A stretch of 34,572 bases of DNA, taken from Firmicutes bacterium UBA5766. Lineage in GTDB: Bacteria > Bacillota > Desulfotomaculia > Desulfotomaculales > Nap2-2B. A model generated the notes under the pieces. The model saw only the letters and a list, made by a program, of their open reading frames with translations, did not search any database and had not been told where the DNA came from. Location of the stretch: the NCBI GenBank assembly GCA_002418775.1, contig DIEU01000058.1:88361-122932 (forward strand), in the 5' to 3' direction. Numbering within the stretch: the stretch's first letter is position 1; every line of letters starts with the position of its first letter. The position numbers and the translations under genes were made by a program. Below are positions 1 to 8,427 of the stretch, one piece after another.

Positions 1-58
1 TAGCCTAAACAACCTGAGTAGTTACGGGATTATTAAGAACAGGAGGCTTTCAAAAATC

Positions 59-904
59 GTGAACAACTTTAAAGCCTGGTTATTAATGGGCCTGCTTACA
101 GTCCTGCTGGTTTTAATCGGAGATTTGATTAACGGCAGGTCCGGAGCTTTGCTTTTCTTTATTATCGCGCTGGCGATGAACTTTTTTAGCTACTTTTTCA
201 GTGACCGGGTAGCTATTTCAATGACCAGGTCAAAACCTGTAGCCGAACATGAGGCGCCCGAGCTTTACGATATAATACGCAACTTAACTGCACGCGCCGG
301 TCTGCCGATGCCTAAGGTTTATATCACACCTTCGTCTCAGCCCAACGCTTTCGCCACAGGCCGCAATCCTGCGCATTCCGCCGTGGCGGTTACCGAGGGG
401 TTGATGCAGATCCTTAACCGGAGTGAAACAGAAGGTGTTCTTGCACACGAACTTGCCCATGTAAAGAACCGCGATGTCCTGATTGGGACAATCGCGGCGA
501 CGATAGCAGGCGCTATAACAATGATCGCCAATATGCTTCAGTGGGGTCTTATCTTTGGCGGGGGCGACGATGATAACGACAGCGGTTTCCTGGGAATTGC
601 CGCTACTTTGCTGATGATTATCCTGGCGCCTATAGCGGCGACCTTAATTCAGCTATCGATTTCAAGGACGAGGGAATTCCAGGCGGACGCCGCAGGAGCG
701 CGCATAGCGGGGCAGGCCGGGGGGCTGGCCAACGCGCTGTTAAAACTGGAACGGGCGTCCACCCGCATCCCGATGCAGGTTAACCCCGCCGCCTCGCATA
801 TGTTCATCGTCAACCCGCTTTCCGGCGCATCATTCACCCGCCTTTTCAGCACCCATCCGCCGATTGCGGAACGCGTCAGAAGGCTGGAGGAACTCAGGCT
901 ATAA
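59..904 (+). CDS. htpX: Zinc metalloprotease HtpX
   Basis: This is an integral-membrane M48 zinc endopeptidase, a family that degrades misfolded membrane proteins at the cytoplasmic membrane. The 281-aa length fits the family. Two N-terminal membrane helices (about residues 6-23 and 29-47) precede the catalytic domain. The zinc motif HELAH is at 130-134, the third zinc ligand is probably Glu206 in REFQAD, and the family signature NAFATGR lies at 96-102. Two further hydrophobic stretches (about 142-165 and 178-200) follow HELAH. The start is GTG, 12 nt after AGGAGG at 41-46, which is somewhat long spacing. Its last 11 bases overlap the 3' end of the convergent asnB gene, with no terminator between them. 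Identity is clear; the exact start is slightly less so. Confidence 0.95.
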   Translation: MNNFKAWLLMGLLTVLLVLIGDLINGRSGALLFFIIALAMNFFSYFFSDRVAISMTRSKPVAEHEAPELYDIIRNLTARAGLPMPKVYITPSSQPNAFATGRNPAHSAVAVTEGLMQILNRSETEGVLAHELAHVKNRDVLIGTIAATIAGAITMIANMLQWGLIFGGGDDDNDSGFLGIAATLLMIILAPIAATLIQLSISRTREFQADAAGARIAGQAGGLANALLKLERASTRIPMQVNPAASHMFIVNPLSGASFTRLFSTHPPIAERVRRLEELRL

Positions 905-2741
905 TCGCAACTTTATATTCCCGCAGCCAGAAATCAACTTGAATCAGGTAGGCAAAAAGCTGCGCGCCGCCCATGAGCTGGCTGAACCAGGCCGGGTTAA
1001 AGCCTGCCGCATCGGTGGCTATTATTTTATCCAGGACAGACCGGTCAAGCAGGCGCCCCAGCGGTGAGGCGGGATCGTTGAGAATATCCGCCAGCAAATC
1101 ACGTACAGCCGCGAGGTAATCCGGATGATATGTTTTTGGATAAGGGCTTTTCTTGCGAAGGAGTACTTGATCAGGCAGGACACCGGCCAGCGCCCGGCGT
1201 AAGATGCCTTTTTCCATGTTGTCGCAGCTTTTCATCGGCCAGGGAATATTCCAGGCATACTCCACCAGCTGGTGATCACAGAAAGGAACGCGCACTTCAA
1301 GGCCGGCAGCCATGCTCATCCGGTCCTTCCGATCCAGGAGCATCGGCATAAACCTCGTCATTGTAAGGAAGAGCATTTTGCGCGATCTCGCTTCCAGAGG
1401 ATCCTCTCCCGGCAAAAAGGGCACTTCCCCCACCGCCTCTTCAAACCTGCGGGCGACATATTCCCGTGGCTTGATAAGTTCACGGAGTTCGGGAGAAAGG
1501 AAGTCTGCCCGCTCCGGAACCATGCGTATCCAGGGAAAAGTTTCGGTGTTAAGATCTTTTTCATTATGTAGCCAAGGATAGCCTCCGAAAATCTCATCCG
1601 CGCACTCTCCGGACAACGCTACCGTAGCTTCCTTTTTTATTTCCTTGCTGAATAAATATAATGAAGCGTCAATATCAGCCATGCCGGGAAGGTCGCGGGC
1701 CGTCACAGCCCTGGTTAACGCTTCCACCAGTCCGGGAGTGTCAATGGTCACATGGTGGTGCTTCGTTCCAAGATAATCGGAAATCATCAAAGCCCACTGC
1801 GTGTCAGGAGCCGGCTGGAAGTAGTTCGGCTTGAAATAAAGATCATTTTCAAGATAATCTATCGAATAGGTATGCAACGGGCTTTTCCCGGACCGTGTAT
1901 AGACATCTGAGGCAAAAGCCGAAATTGCGCTGGAGTCTATACCGCCGGAAAGAAATACACAAACAGGCACATCCGAAACCAACTGACGGTTTACCGTGTC
2001 TTCCAGAAGTTCGCGCACCCTGTGTATGGCTGTATCCAGATTTTCTTCAAACGGTCTGCTTTCCAGCGACCAGTACTGCCGCAGTTGAATACCGTCCTGA
2101 TGACAGAACAGGCAGTATCCCGGTTTAAGTTCTTCAATCCCCCGGAATACGCCGCATCCTGGAGTCCTGGCCGGTCCCATCACAAATATTTCGGCCAGAC
2201 CCTGAGCGTCTACCTCCGGTTCAACCAGCGGATGAGCAAGCAGGGATTTCAGCTCCGACCCAAACAGAAAAGCGCTGCCGCGTTGGGAGTAAAAAAATGG
2301 TTTTACACCCAGCCGGTCACGTGCGCAAAAAAGCCTTTGCCTGGACTCATCCCAGATGGCAAAGGCAAAAATCCCGTTAAAACGCCGTATACAATCGGCG
2401 CCCCATTCAATAAAAGAAAACAGAAGCGCTTCAGTATCCGAATATCCTTCGAACATGTAGCCGCGGGATTCCAGTTCCCGGCGCAATTCAGCGGTATTAT
2501 ACAATTCCCCGTTATAGACCAGGATATATTTGCAGGCGCCTCTTTGCCGGACCATAGGCTGCCCCCCGCCTTCCGGATCGACAACAGTCAACCTGCGGTG
2601 AGCCAGGACAGCTGTGGGAGACACCCAAATTCCGGCGGCGTCCGGTCCGCGAAAAGAGTGTGTTCTATTCATCTCTTCAACAACAGGTTGTTTAAAAGTC
2701 AGATCTGTCCCCCAATCTATCCAGCCCGTTATTCCACACAT
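894..2741 (-). CDS. asnB: Asparagine synthetase (glutamine-hydrolysing)
   Basis: It makes asparagine from aspartate, ATP and glutamine. The N-terminal class-II glutaminase domain begins MCGITGW, so Cys2 is the catalytic nucleophile once Met is removed. RGPD (31-34) and the glutamine-pocket motif YNGEL (76-80) are present. The synthetase domain carries the PP-loop SGGIDSS at 265-271. The 615-aa length matches Bacillus AsnB/AsnO-type enzymes. A GGAGG ribosome site lies 7 nt upstream of the ATG. It is monocistronic and convergent with htpX. It serves as an in-window reference for the second, divergent family member at 9988, which lacks an N-terminal Cys at position 2. Confidence 0.95.
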   Translation of the reverse strand: MCGITGWIDWGTDLTFKQPVVEEMNRTHSFRGPDAAGIWVSPTAVLAHRRLTVVDPEGGGQPMVRQRGACKYILVYNGELYNTAELRRELESRGYMFEGYSDTEALLFSFIEWGADCIRRFNGIFAFAIWDESRQRLFCARDRLGVKPFFYSQRGSAFLFGSELKSLLAHPLVEPEVDAQGLAEIFVMGPARTPGCGVFRGIEELKPGYCLFCHQDGIQLRQYWSLESRPFEENLDTAIHRVRELLEDTVNRQLVSDVPVCVFLSGGIDSSAISAFASDVYTRSGKSPLHTYSIDYLENDLYFKPNYFQPAPDTQWALMISDYLGTKHHHVTIDTPGLVEALTRAVTARDLPGMADIDASLYLFSKEIKKEATVALSGECADEIFGGYPWLHNEKDLNTETFPWIRMVPERADFLSPELRELIKPREYVARRFEEAVGEVPFLPGEDPLEARSRKMLFLTMTRFMPMLLDRKDRMSMAAGLEVRVPFCDHQLVEYAWNIPWPMKSCDNMEKGILRRALAGVLPDQVLLRKKSPYPKTYHPDYLAAVRDLLADILNDPASPLGRLLDRSVLDKIIATDAAGFNPAWFSQLMGGAQLFAYLIQVDFWLREYKVAIIA

Positions 2742-3233
2742 GGCAAATCCTCCGTTTCAATGTATTTCTTACCAGGGCAGACATGATCCAAAAATATCGC
2801 CTAAACTTCATTCATTTGTTTTTTTATCTTATGCGGCGCCCTTATAAAAATGAAGCCTGAAAGAAGCGGTAAATTATGTATCAATACTTTTCCCTTCCGA
2901 AAATTATTGACTTTAAAATACCATTATGTTAAAAGTGAATTAACAGCATTCAAGATTCCGCTGAATTTTATAATGACAAAGGCGTCTTAAACAAGTCGAA
3001 GTTGACCTGATTTAAGACGGTTTTTTTATTTTTTTCCCTCTGGGGGCAGATTCACAAAGAAAGGAGGCCGGTTGCAGGTAAGCTGCTTTCATGCCTAAAA
3101 CCCCTTGCAGACGACAGCGGCAGCAGTATACATACCCAAATGAGAAAAGATGAAATAGCGTAAGTCAAAACCGCATCCTTATGAATATGATCTTTACTTC
3201 GACATTTAATTTTGAAAGAAGGACTTTACACGG
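2742..3233. other. Intergenic region between divergent asnB and nadE
   Basis: No credible protein is encoded in these 492 bases. The plus strand holds a candidate promoter (TTGACT at 2907-2912, 17-nt spacer, TAAAAG at 2930-2935) followed about 50 nt later by a clear intrinsic terminator. About 200 bases remain between the terminator and nadE. They contain a small GCAG/CTGC hairpin near 3073-3086 but match no riboswitch or T-box that I recognise (no T-box GGGTGG-type sequence is seen). Confidence 0.5.
2983..3036 (+). terminator. Intrinsic terminator in the nadE upstream region
   Basis: A 9-bp perfect stem (CGTCTTAAA ... TTTAAGACG) with a loop of about 19 nt is followed by GTTTTTTTATTTTTTT. 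It lies about 200 nt upstream of nadE and no gene precedes it on this strand. It therefore ends either a short RNA started at the promoter near 2907-2935 or an attenuated nadE leader. Confidence 0.75.
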
Positions 3234-4910
3234 ATGATAATTGCTTTGGCACAGCTCAATCCCATAATCGGCAATATAAAACATAATGCAGCTAAAATCT
3301 CCCGTATAATCAAGATTTGCCGCAACCAGAATGTAGATCTGGCAATTTTTCCGGAACTGGCTTTAACAGGTTACCCGCCCCGTGACCTTTTATTTCGCGA
3401 AGACTTCCTAAAAGAAGTCGAGTTTGCTCTTGGTAAATATATAGCCCCCTACAGTGATGAAGTGGGGGTTATTGTCGGCGCGCCAATCAGGAAAAACGGG
3501 GACCTTTATAATTCAGCGCTGCTTTACAGCCATGGATCTTTGGCAGGCCGTCAGGATAAGACACTCCTTCCAGACTATGATGTGTTTGACGAAAGCAGGT
3601 ATTTCAAGCCGGGTGTCAATCACAAACCTATTTTATTCAAGGGAGTTAAGTTCGGTTTAACTGTCTGTGAGGACGTCTGGAACGACAAGGACTACTGGAA
3701 CAGACACCTTTACCCTATTGACCCCGTTGAAAAACTCATTGAAGAGGAAGCAGATTTGATTATCAACATTTCCGCTTCCCCGTATCATTACGGTAAAATC
3801 AACCTGCGACTGGACATGCTTCAAAAAATGGCCCAAAAATATGGCAAACCATTTATTTATGTAAACCAGATTGGAGGAAACGACGAGCTTATTTTTGACG
3901 GGACCAGTTTTGCGGTAAATTCGAGCGGAACTATCGCTCACCGGACAGGCAGTTTTTGTGAGGACCTGATCTTCCTGGAATATGAAAACAACAATATTGA
4001 AGCAGGGAATCTCCACATAACAGGAGAGAATATTTTCCCCGGCTCCAGAAAATATTATTCTCCCCTTCCTGAAGATATAGGAAACGTTTATTATGCCCTG
4101 GTTCTTGGAATCCGCGACTACTTGTCAAAAACAGGCTTTTCCAAGGCTGTTGTTGGACTTAGCGGGGGAATCGATTCATCGGTTACTGCGGTTTTGGCAG
4201 CGGATGCGCTGGGTAAGGACAATGTGCTGGGAGTAGCGATGCCTACTTCCTATTCTTCACCCGGCAGTCTTACCGATGCCCGGGGACTTGCTAAAAACCT
4301 TGGCATATCTTACAGGGAAATACCCATTCAAAGCTTATTTGCCGACTATCTCAATCTTTTTAATGAAGAAGGCGCATGCCTTTCAGATTTAGCCGAAGAA
4401 AATCTCCAGGCCCGTATCCGCGGCAATATCCTGATGTTTATATCCAACCGGGAAGGTTACCTAACTCTGTCCACAGGAAATAAATCAGAACTGGCGGTAG
4501 GCTACTGTACTTTGTACGGGGATATGTCTGGCGGACTGGCGGTAATTTCAGACCTGCCCAAGACAATGGTCTATAAACTCGCTTCATTTATCAACCGCAA
4601 TCAGGAAATTATCCCTGCCGATGTCCTGACAAAACCACCTTCCGCTGAATTAAAGCCGGGACAGGTTGACCAGGATTCTCTTCCGCCTTACGATGCGCTT
4701 GATGAAATCCTCCAGACATATGTAGAACAGGATAAAACCGCCGATGAGATAGTTGCTTTGGGATACGATCCGTCCGTTGTCAGGGAAATTATCAGGAAGG
4801 TAAACAAGTCTGAGTTCAAGCGGAAACAGGCCGCGCCAGGCCTAAAAATAACTTCCAGGGCTTTCGGTATGGGCAGACGCATGCCCGCCGCTTGGCAAAA
4901 AAGTTATTAA
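3234..4910 (+). CDS. nadE: Glutamine-dependent NAD+ synthetase
   Basis: It catalyses the last step of NAD biosynthesis, amidating nicotinate adenine dinucleotide with ammonia taken from glutamine. Residues 1 to about 260 form a nitrilase-type glutaminase domain with the Glu-Lys-Cys triad visible as E41 (FPEL), K109 (QDKTLLPD) and C145 (LTVCEDVW). The C-terminal synthetase domain has the PP-loop SGGIDSS at 310-316, STGNKSE and the GDMSGG motif. The 558-aa length is normal for the bacterial two-domain form. The ATG lies a few bases downstream of AAGGA. Upstream sequence contains a terminator that may attenuate it. No terminator is seen downstream. Confidence 0.96.
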   Translation: MIIALAQLNPIIGNIKHNAAKISRIIKICRNQNVDLAIFPELALTGYPPRDLLFREDFLKEVEFALGKYIAPYSDEVGVIVGAPIRKNGDLYNSALLYSHGSLAGRQDKTLLPDYDVFDESRYFKPGVNHKPILFKGVKFGLTVCEDVWNDKDYWNRHLYPIDPVEKLIEEEADLIINISASPYHYGKINLRLDMLQKMAQKYGKPFIYVNQIGGNDELIFDGTSFAVNSSGTIAHRTGSFCEDLIFLEYENNNIEAGNLHITGENIFPGSRKYYSPLPEDIGNVYYALVLGIRDYLSKTGFSKAVVGLSGGIDSSVTAVLAADALGKDNVLGVAMPTSYSSPGSLTDARGLAKNLGISYREIPIQSLFADYLNLFNEEGACLSDLAEENLQARIRGNILMFISNREGYLTLSTGNKSELAVGYCTLYGDMSGGLAVISDLPKTMVYKLASFINRNQEIIPADVLTKPPSAELKPGQVDQDSLPPYDALDEILQTYVEQDKTADEIVALGYDPSVVREIIRKVNKSEFKRKQAAPGLKITSRAFGMGRRMPAAWQKSY

Positions 4911-5180
4911 ATATTGCCAACGGTTCGCTTCGGACAGAACCAAGCGGCGCTGCTTTAGAAGGCATGGCAGGCGCGAGATACACCGAGCATTAAATTCCCG
5001 ACATCATAAAGTCTTTTCAAGAAACATTGAGTGTGCCGCTGGTTTCGCACCGCGGTTTAAGTATCCGAAGCTTCACCGGTCACTGCAGCGGCACTCCGCA
5101 ATATCGCTCACCTGCGACAACGATGTCCTTTATTGATGAATTTCATCTTACTGATGGCGCTGCATTAGCAGCATGGATTT
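4911..5180. other. Intergenic, nothing assigned
   Basis: These 270 bases lie between convergent nadE and the nitroreductase gene. Two plus-strand frames are open over tens of codons, and one reads protein-like stretches broken by a stop near 4993. No recognised motif, ribosome site or start supports a gene, so a decayed ORF is possible but unproven. Confidence 0.3.
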
Positions 5181-5747
5181 CTACCCGATAAGTATTTCAT
5201 CGAGGGACCGTTTGGGCACGTGGTGGATATTTTTGTCATCACGCCAGTACCTTATATCCCCGTTACCGCTTATCTCCTCCAGGCTAATCTCTTCTCCCGG
5301 CCTGCCCAGAGCAATAATTACGACGATTTCGAAATAATCCGGTATTTGAAGGACCTCGCGTAGTTTTTTGCGCTGTATGGAACCTATTATACAGCCGCCC
5401 AAACCTTTTTCCGCTGCGCCTAAAAGAATGCTCTGGCACGCTATTCCGCAGTCCAGTTCAAATGACCCGCCAATCCTGGTATCACCGAGAACAATTATGT
5501 ACGCGGACGGCTTTTCTCCCTCACGGGGGCCGGGCCAGTCTCTGAGATAGGCAGCCCAGGTAAGAAGAGGGAAAATCATTGCGTTCCGTTTAGGATCGCA
5601 GGATAAAATATATTTTAACGGCTGTAAGTTCGCAGCCGAAGATGAAATCCTGGCCAGGTCCACAAGGTCCTTTAAAACATCAGGTTCTATTTTAAACTCC
5701 TTAAAACGCCTGTAAGACCTGTTTCTTGTGATTAATTCCCTGATCAT
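5181..5747 (-). CDS. Nitroreductase family protein
   Basis: An FMN-dependent nitroreductase-fold oxidoreductase of about 188 aa; the natural substrate cannot be told. The family pattern is clear. An N-terminal RNRSYRRF (phosphate/FMN-binding Arg cluster) is followed by RISSSAANLQPLKY, a central GIACQSILLGAAEKGLGGCIIG and a C-terminal IIALGRPGE. The reading frame is open 10 codons further upstream (to 5777), but the Met at 5747 is preferred. It has GGAG 11 nt and AAGGA about 5 nt upstream, and it begins just before the conserved RNRSYRRF. The gene is convergent with nadE and divergent from the DUF378 gene. Confidence 0.88.
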   Translation of the reverse strand: MIRELITRNRSYRRFKEFKIEPDVLKDLVDLARISSSAANLQPLKYILSCDPKRNAMIFPLLTWAAYLRDWPGPREGEKPSAYIIVLGDTRIGGSFELDCGIACQSILLGAAEKGLGGCIIGSIQRKKLREVLQIPDYFEIVVIIALGRPGEEISLEEISGNGDIRYWRDDKNIHHVPKRSLDEILIG

Positions 5748-5886
5748 GAAATCCTTGTCTCCTTTTTTTACACACATATATTCTAAACTACGTTTTTATA
5801 TAACGTGACTGAAAACGGTGTTTGCCCAGATCCTTGCATAAATATATTTCATCTATCCGATAATAAGAATTGAAGGAGGTGTAATA

Positions 5887-6111
5887 TTGAAAACTCTCAG
5901 TAAAACAGCGCTCGTTATTGTCATCATAGGCGCTATAAACTGGTTGCTCGTCGGACTTTTTCAGTGGGATCTGGTATCCGCCCTCTTTGGCCCGGGGCCG
6001 GTCAGGATTTCTTCCATGCTCAGCAGAGTTATTTACACCATTGTCGGCCTGGGCGGTTTATATCTGATACCTTTGCTGGTTTCCAGAGAAAACAGGCAAA
6101 CAGTAGAATAA
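5887..6111 (+). CDS. DUF378 (YuzA-like) small membrane protein
   Basis: A 74-aa protein with two predicted membrane helices (about 7-28 and 44-64). It has the typical DUF378 sequence AINWLLVGLF in the first helix and a GxGGLY motif in the second. Function is unknown in the family. The start is TTG, fixed by a perfect AAGGAGGT at 5873-5880, 6 nt upstream. A 10-bp hairpin at 6136-6159 lies 25 nt after the stop. Confidence 0.85.
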   Translation: MKTLSKTALVIVIIGAINWLLVGLFQWDLVSALFGPGPVRISSMLSRVIYTIVGLGGLYLIPLLVSRENRQTVE

Positions 6112-6135
6112 ATAACCAACAGCTCTTTTTCCCAA

Positions 6136-6159
6136 ACGTGGGTTTTACAAAACCCACGT
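6136..6159. terminator. 10-bp hairpin, probable bidirectional terminator
   Basis: ACGTGGGTTT and its complement AAACCCACGT are separated by TACA. The plus side is followed by an AT-rich ATTAATTT rather than a pure T run. It sits between the DUF378 stop and the 3' end of the Ku remnant on the other strand, so it could serve both. Confidence 0.55.
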
Positions 6160-6160
6160 A

Positions 6161-6304
6161 TTAATTTATCAGGTATTGGACAGGATGCCCACATCCCCTA
6201 TGGGTTAATGTAAAACTGATGCTTTTGGATTGAGTGGCGGTATAAAGCTTAACCGGCACAGATACCAAACCAAAAGTTATAAATCCCTTCCAAAGAGGAC
6301 GCAT
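6161..6304 (-). pseudogene. Truncated Ku (NHEJ DNA-end-binding protein), N-terminal 47 residues
   Basis: Bacterial Ku binds DNA ends and works with LigD in non-homologous end joining. This reading frame starts MRPLWKGFITFGLVSVPVKL, the hallmark Ku N-terminus, continues YTAT and a THRGCGHPVQY segment in the expected place, then stops at residue 47. Full-length Ku is about 260-290 aa and no continuation is visible in any frame before the DUF378 gene 50 bases further on. An excellent ribosome site (GGAGGGAG) lies 5 nt upstream of the ATG. A promoterless 5' remnant left by deletion is most likely. Confidence 0.8.
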
Positions 6305-6391
6305 TATTCTCCCTCCTGCAATAGATAAAGGCGCAATTAATCAGGATTTAGTTTGTCCAAATCTTACGTCATTTACAAGGTATAATAAATA

Positions 6392-6429
6392 CGGCCATCC
6401 GTCCGGTCACAGGTTCGGGCGGATGGCCG
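6392..6429 (-). terminator. Terminator after glnK
   Basis: A 10-bp GC-rich stem (CGGCCATCCG ... CGGATGGCCG) with an 18-nt loop lies 16 nt beyond the glnK stop. Read on the minus strand it is followed by TATTTATTATA. It ends the amt-glnK unit. Confidence 0.65.
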
Positions 6430-6444
6430 CTTGCAGGAGTTTTT

Positions 6445-6783
6445 CTAAATGGCGTCGTTTCCCTTTTCACCTGTCCGGATACGAATAGCATCAGCTACAG
6501 GATAGATAAAGATTTTACCGTCTCCTGTCTGCCCTGTACGCGCAGCCTTGGAAATAAGACTTACTACTTTTTCGACATCCTCATCCTTGATTACAATTTC
6601 AACCTTTATTTTGGGAATAAGATTGATATTGTATTCAGCGCCCCTGTATACTTCAGTGTGCCCTTTCTGCAAGCCGCAGCCAATCACCTGGGTTACGGTC
6701 ATACCCTTGATACCGAATTTGCCCAGTTCGTTCTTGACATCTTCCAGCTTTCCCGGGCGTAAAACGCTTTCTATCTTGGTCAT
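6445..6783 (-). CDS. glnK: P-II nitrogen regulatory protein GlnK
   Basis: A 112-aa trimeric P-II signal protein that senses 2-oxoglutarate and ATP/ADP and gates the neighbouring ammonium channel. Diagnostic parts are the N-terminal KIESVLRPGKLEDVK, the T-loop with its exposed Tyr (RGAEYN, Tyr at about 51), and the C-terminal GDGKIFIYPV. It lies 31 nt downstream of amt on the same strand with a good ribosome site (AAAGGAG). The adjacency to amt fits the classical AmtB-GlnK complex. Whether the Tyr is modified in this organism is unknown. Confidence 0.95.
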   Translation of the reverse strand: MTKIESVLRPGKLEDVKNELGKFGIKGMTVTQVIGCGLQKGHTEVYRGAEYNINLIPKIKVEIVIKDEDVEKVVSLISKAARTGQTGDGKIFIYPVADAIRIRTGEKGNDAI

Positions 6784-6814
6784 GTTATGAAAGCTCCTTT
6801 CGAGAAAAATAATC

Positions 6815-8221
6815 CTAATGTTGAATGCCTGCGGATGATTCCTTTAAAACCGGCGCTCTGTCTTCGATAAAAGAAAAACTGGACATCGAAGGGGCGCCGA
6901 TAACCAGATCTGCAAAACTATCCTCGCCGTGCTGGCTAAGATCAAGGCCCTGTTCTTCATCATCTGCGCTTACTCTGAGACTGGTTACCAGGCTTATTGC
7001 TTTCAAAATCACGGTAGTGAGAACTGCGGCAAAAACCCAGGTTGCTACTACGCTGGCAAGCTGAATCAGAAGCTGCCCCGGGTTGCCGAAAAACAAGCCG
7101 TTTGCCCCGGCCGGATTGACCGCCGTAGAAGCAAACAATCCTGTCGCCAGCGCGCCCCAGGTACCTCCAACACCATGCACTCCAAATACGTCCAAAGAAT
7201 CATCATAACCAAAGCGGGTTTTCAAAACACTCACAGCTAAATAGCAGATGATTCCGGCAACCAGACCGATTGCCAGCGCTGACATTGGACCAACAAATCC
7301 GGAACCCGGAGTTATAGCTACCAAACCGGCGACGCCACCGCTGACTGCTCCCAGCATGGTCGGTTTGCCGTGATGAAGCCACTCGGCAAATACCCAGGAA
7401 AGCGCAGCCATTGCCGCCGCAGTATTCGTTACCATAAAGGCGCTTGCAGCCAAACCGTTGGCCGCCAGAGCGCTCCCCGCATTAAACCCGAACCAGCCGA
7501 ACCAGAGCAAGGCAGCCCCAAGCACAGTCATCGGCAGGCAGTGCGGCAGGATAGACTCGCTGCCGTACCCTTTGCGACGGCCTAAAATAAGCGCAGCGAT
7601 CAACCCGGATACTCCGGAACTGATATGAACAACCGTCCCGCCGGCGAAATCCAGGGCGCCCAGGTTACGCAGCCATCCTCCGACACCCCAGACCCAGTGC
7701 GCCAGGGGATCATACACAATTGTCGTCCAAAGGAAAGCAAATATCAGAAATGCCGGAAAGCGCATCCTTTCGGCAAAAGATCCGATGATCAGCCCGACAG
7801 TGATGATTGCAAACATGAGCTGAAAGAGCATGAAAACCTGGTGCGGAATAGTAGCCGAATAGTCGGGAAACGGACTTTGACCAACCCCGCTCAAACCAGC
7901 CCATTTTAAAGAACCGATTATATGACCCAAATCCGGTCCGAATGCAAAGCTGTAACCGAATAAAACCCATTGCACAGAAACGAGGCACATAATAATAAAA
8001 CATTGCATCAAAATACTCAGGACATTTTTTCTACGGACCATACCCCCATAAAACAGTGCTAATCCCGGCGTCATAATCAGGACCAGAGCCGCGCTGATCA
8101 TAACAAACGCGGTATCCCCCGTATCAATTGCCGACTCCTGGCTTGCTCCAGCCAAACCCGGAGTAATTAATAAAAACATGATTGCCAAAGGAAAAACAGA
8201 TCTCATCAAAGATTTTTTCAT
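6815..8221 (-). CDS. amt: Ammonium transporter Amt
   Basis: A 468-aa ammonium channel with a cleavable-looking signal peptide (about 1-26, ending LAGAS) followed by eleven predicted membrane helices. Family sequences are present: FYGGMVRRKN, DFAGGTVVHISSGVSGLIAALILG, WFGWFGFNAGSALAANGLA and VFGVHGVGGTWGALATGLFAS, which include the twin-His pore region and the Phe gate area. It is the first gene of an amt-glnK unit. The leader (8222-8421) contains an attenuator with features of ANTAR antitermination, so expression is probably controlled by nitrogen status at the level of transcription elongation. Confidence 0.96.
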   Translation of the reverse strand: MKKSLMRSVFPLAIMFLLITPGLAGASQESAIDTGDTAFVMISAALVLIMTPGLALFYGGMVRRKNVLSILMQCFIIMCLVSVQWVLFGYSFAFGPDLGHIIGSLKWAGLSGVGQSPFPDYSATIPHQVFMLFQLMFAIITVGLIIGSFAERMRFPAFLIFAFLWTTIVYDPLAHWVWGVGGWLRNLGALDFAGGTVVHISSGVSGLIAALILGRRKGYGSESILPHCLPMTVLGAALLWFGWFGFNAGSALAANGLAASAFMVTNTAAAMAALSWVFAEWLHHGKPTMLGAVSGGVAGLVAITPGSGFVGPMSALAIGLVAGIICYLAVSVLKTRFGYDDSLDVFGVHGVGGTWGALATGLFASTAVNPAGANGLFFGNPGQLLIQLASVVATWVFAAVLTTVILKAISLVTSLRVSADDEEQGLDLSQHGEDSFADLVIGAPSMSSFSFIEDRAPVLKESSAGIQH

Positions 8222-8350
8222 TTTATAATACCCCTATAATTTCTTTAGATTTTGCTTTCATTGCGCCCACAACAGGCCGCAACGCGTCTTTACGGGAAAT
8301 TCCCTTCACCCAAGCGTCCCTGCTCCTCCATAGCGCCTTTGCCAAACTAC

Positions 8351-8391
8351 ATAAAAAGCCTTTAGCTGGGATCATCCCCCTCTAAAGGCTT
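8351..8391 (-). terminator. Attenuator terminator in the amt leader
   Basis: Read on the minus strand, AAGCCTTTAG (8391-8382) pairs perfectly over 10 bp with CTAAAGGCTT (8365-8356). An inner GGG/CCC pairing extends the stem, and TTTAT follows. It lies about 30 nt after the predicted start of transcription and 130 nt before the amt start codon. That placement makes it a premature terminator. Confidence 0.75.
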
Positions 8392-8417
8392 CTTCGCCAT
8401 AAATACCACTTCGTATT
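8387..8417 (-). promoter_or_regulatory. Tandem hexaloop hairpins, candidate ANTAR antitermination site
   Basis: On the minus strand a 5-bp stem AATAC/GTATT closes the six-base loop GAAGTG (8417-8402). After 3 nt, a stem GGC/GCC closes the six-base loop GAAGAA (8398-8387). The 3' side of the second hairpin is also the 5' arm of the attenuator, so the two folds exclude each other. ANTAR proteins are known to bind paired hexaloop hairpins with G at loop position 4 and usually A at position 1. Here position 4 is G in both loops, but position 1 is G. Confidence 0.6.
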
Positions 8418-8427
8418 CTAGTTACCT

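Noticed and set aside
894..2741. asnB considered as a second RiPP cyclase
   Set aside because: It has Cys2 and all glutaminase motifs, normal length, and no precursor-like peptide beside it.
3040..3233. NAD-sensing riboswitch or T-box before nadE
   Set aside because: None of the conserved core sequences of those elements could be found.
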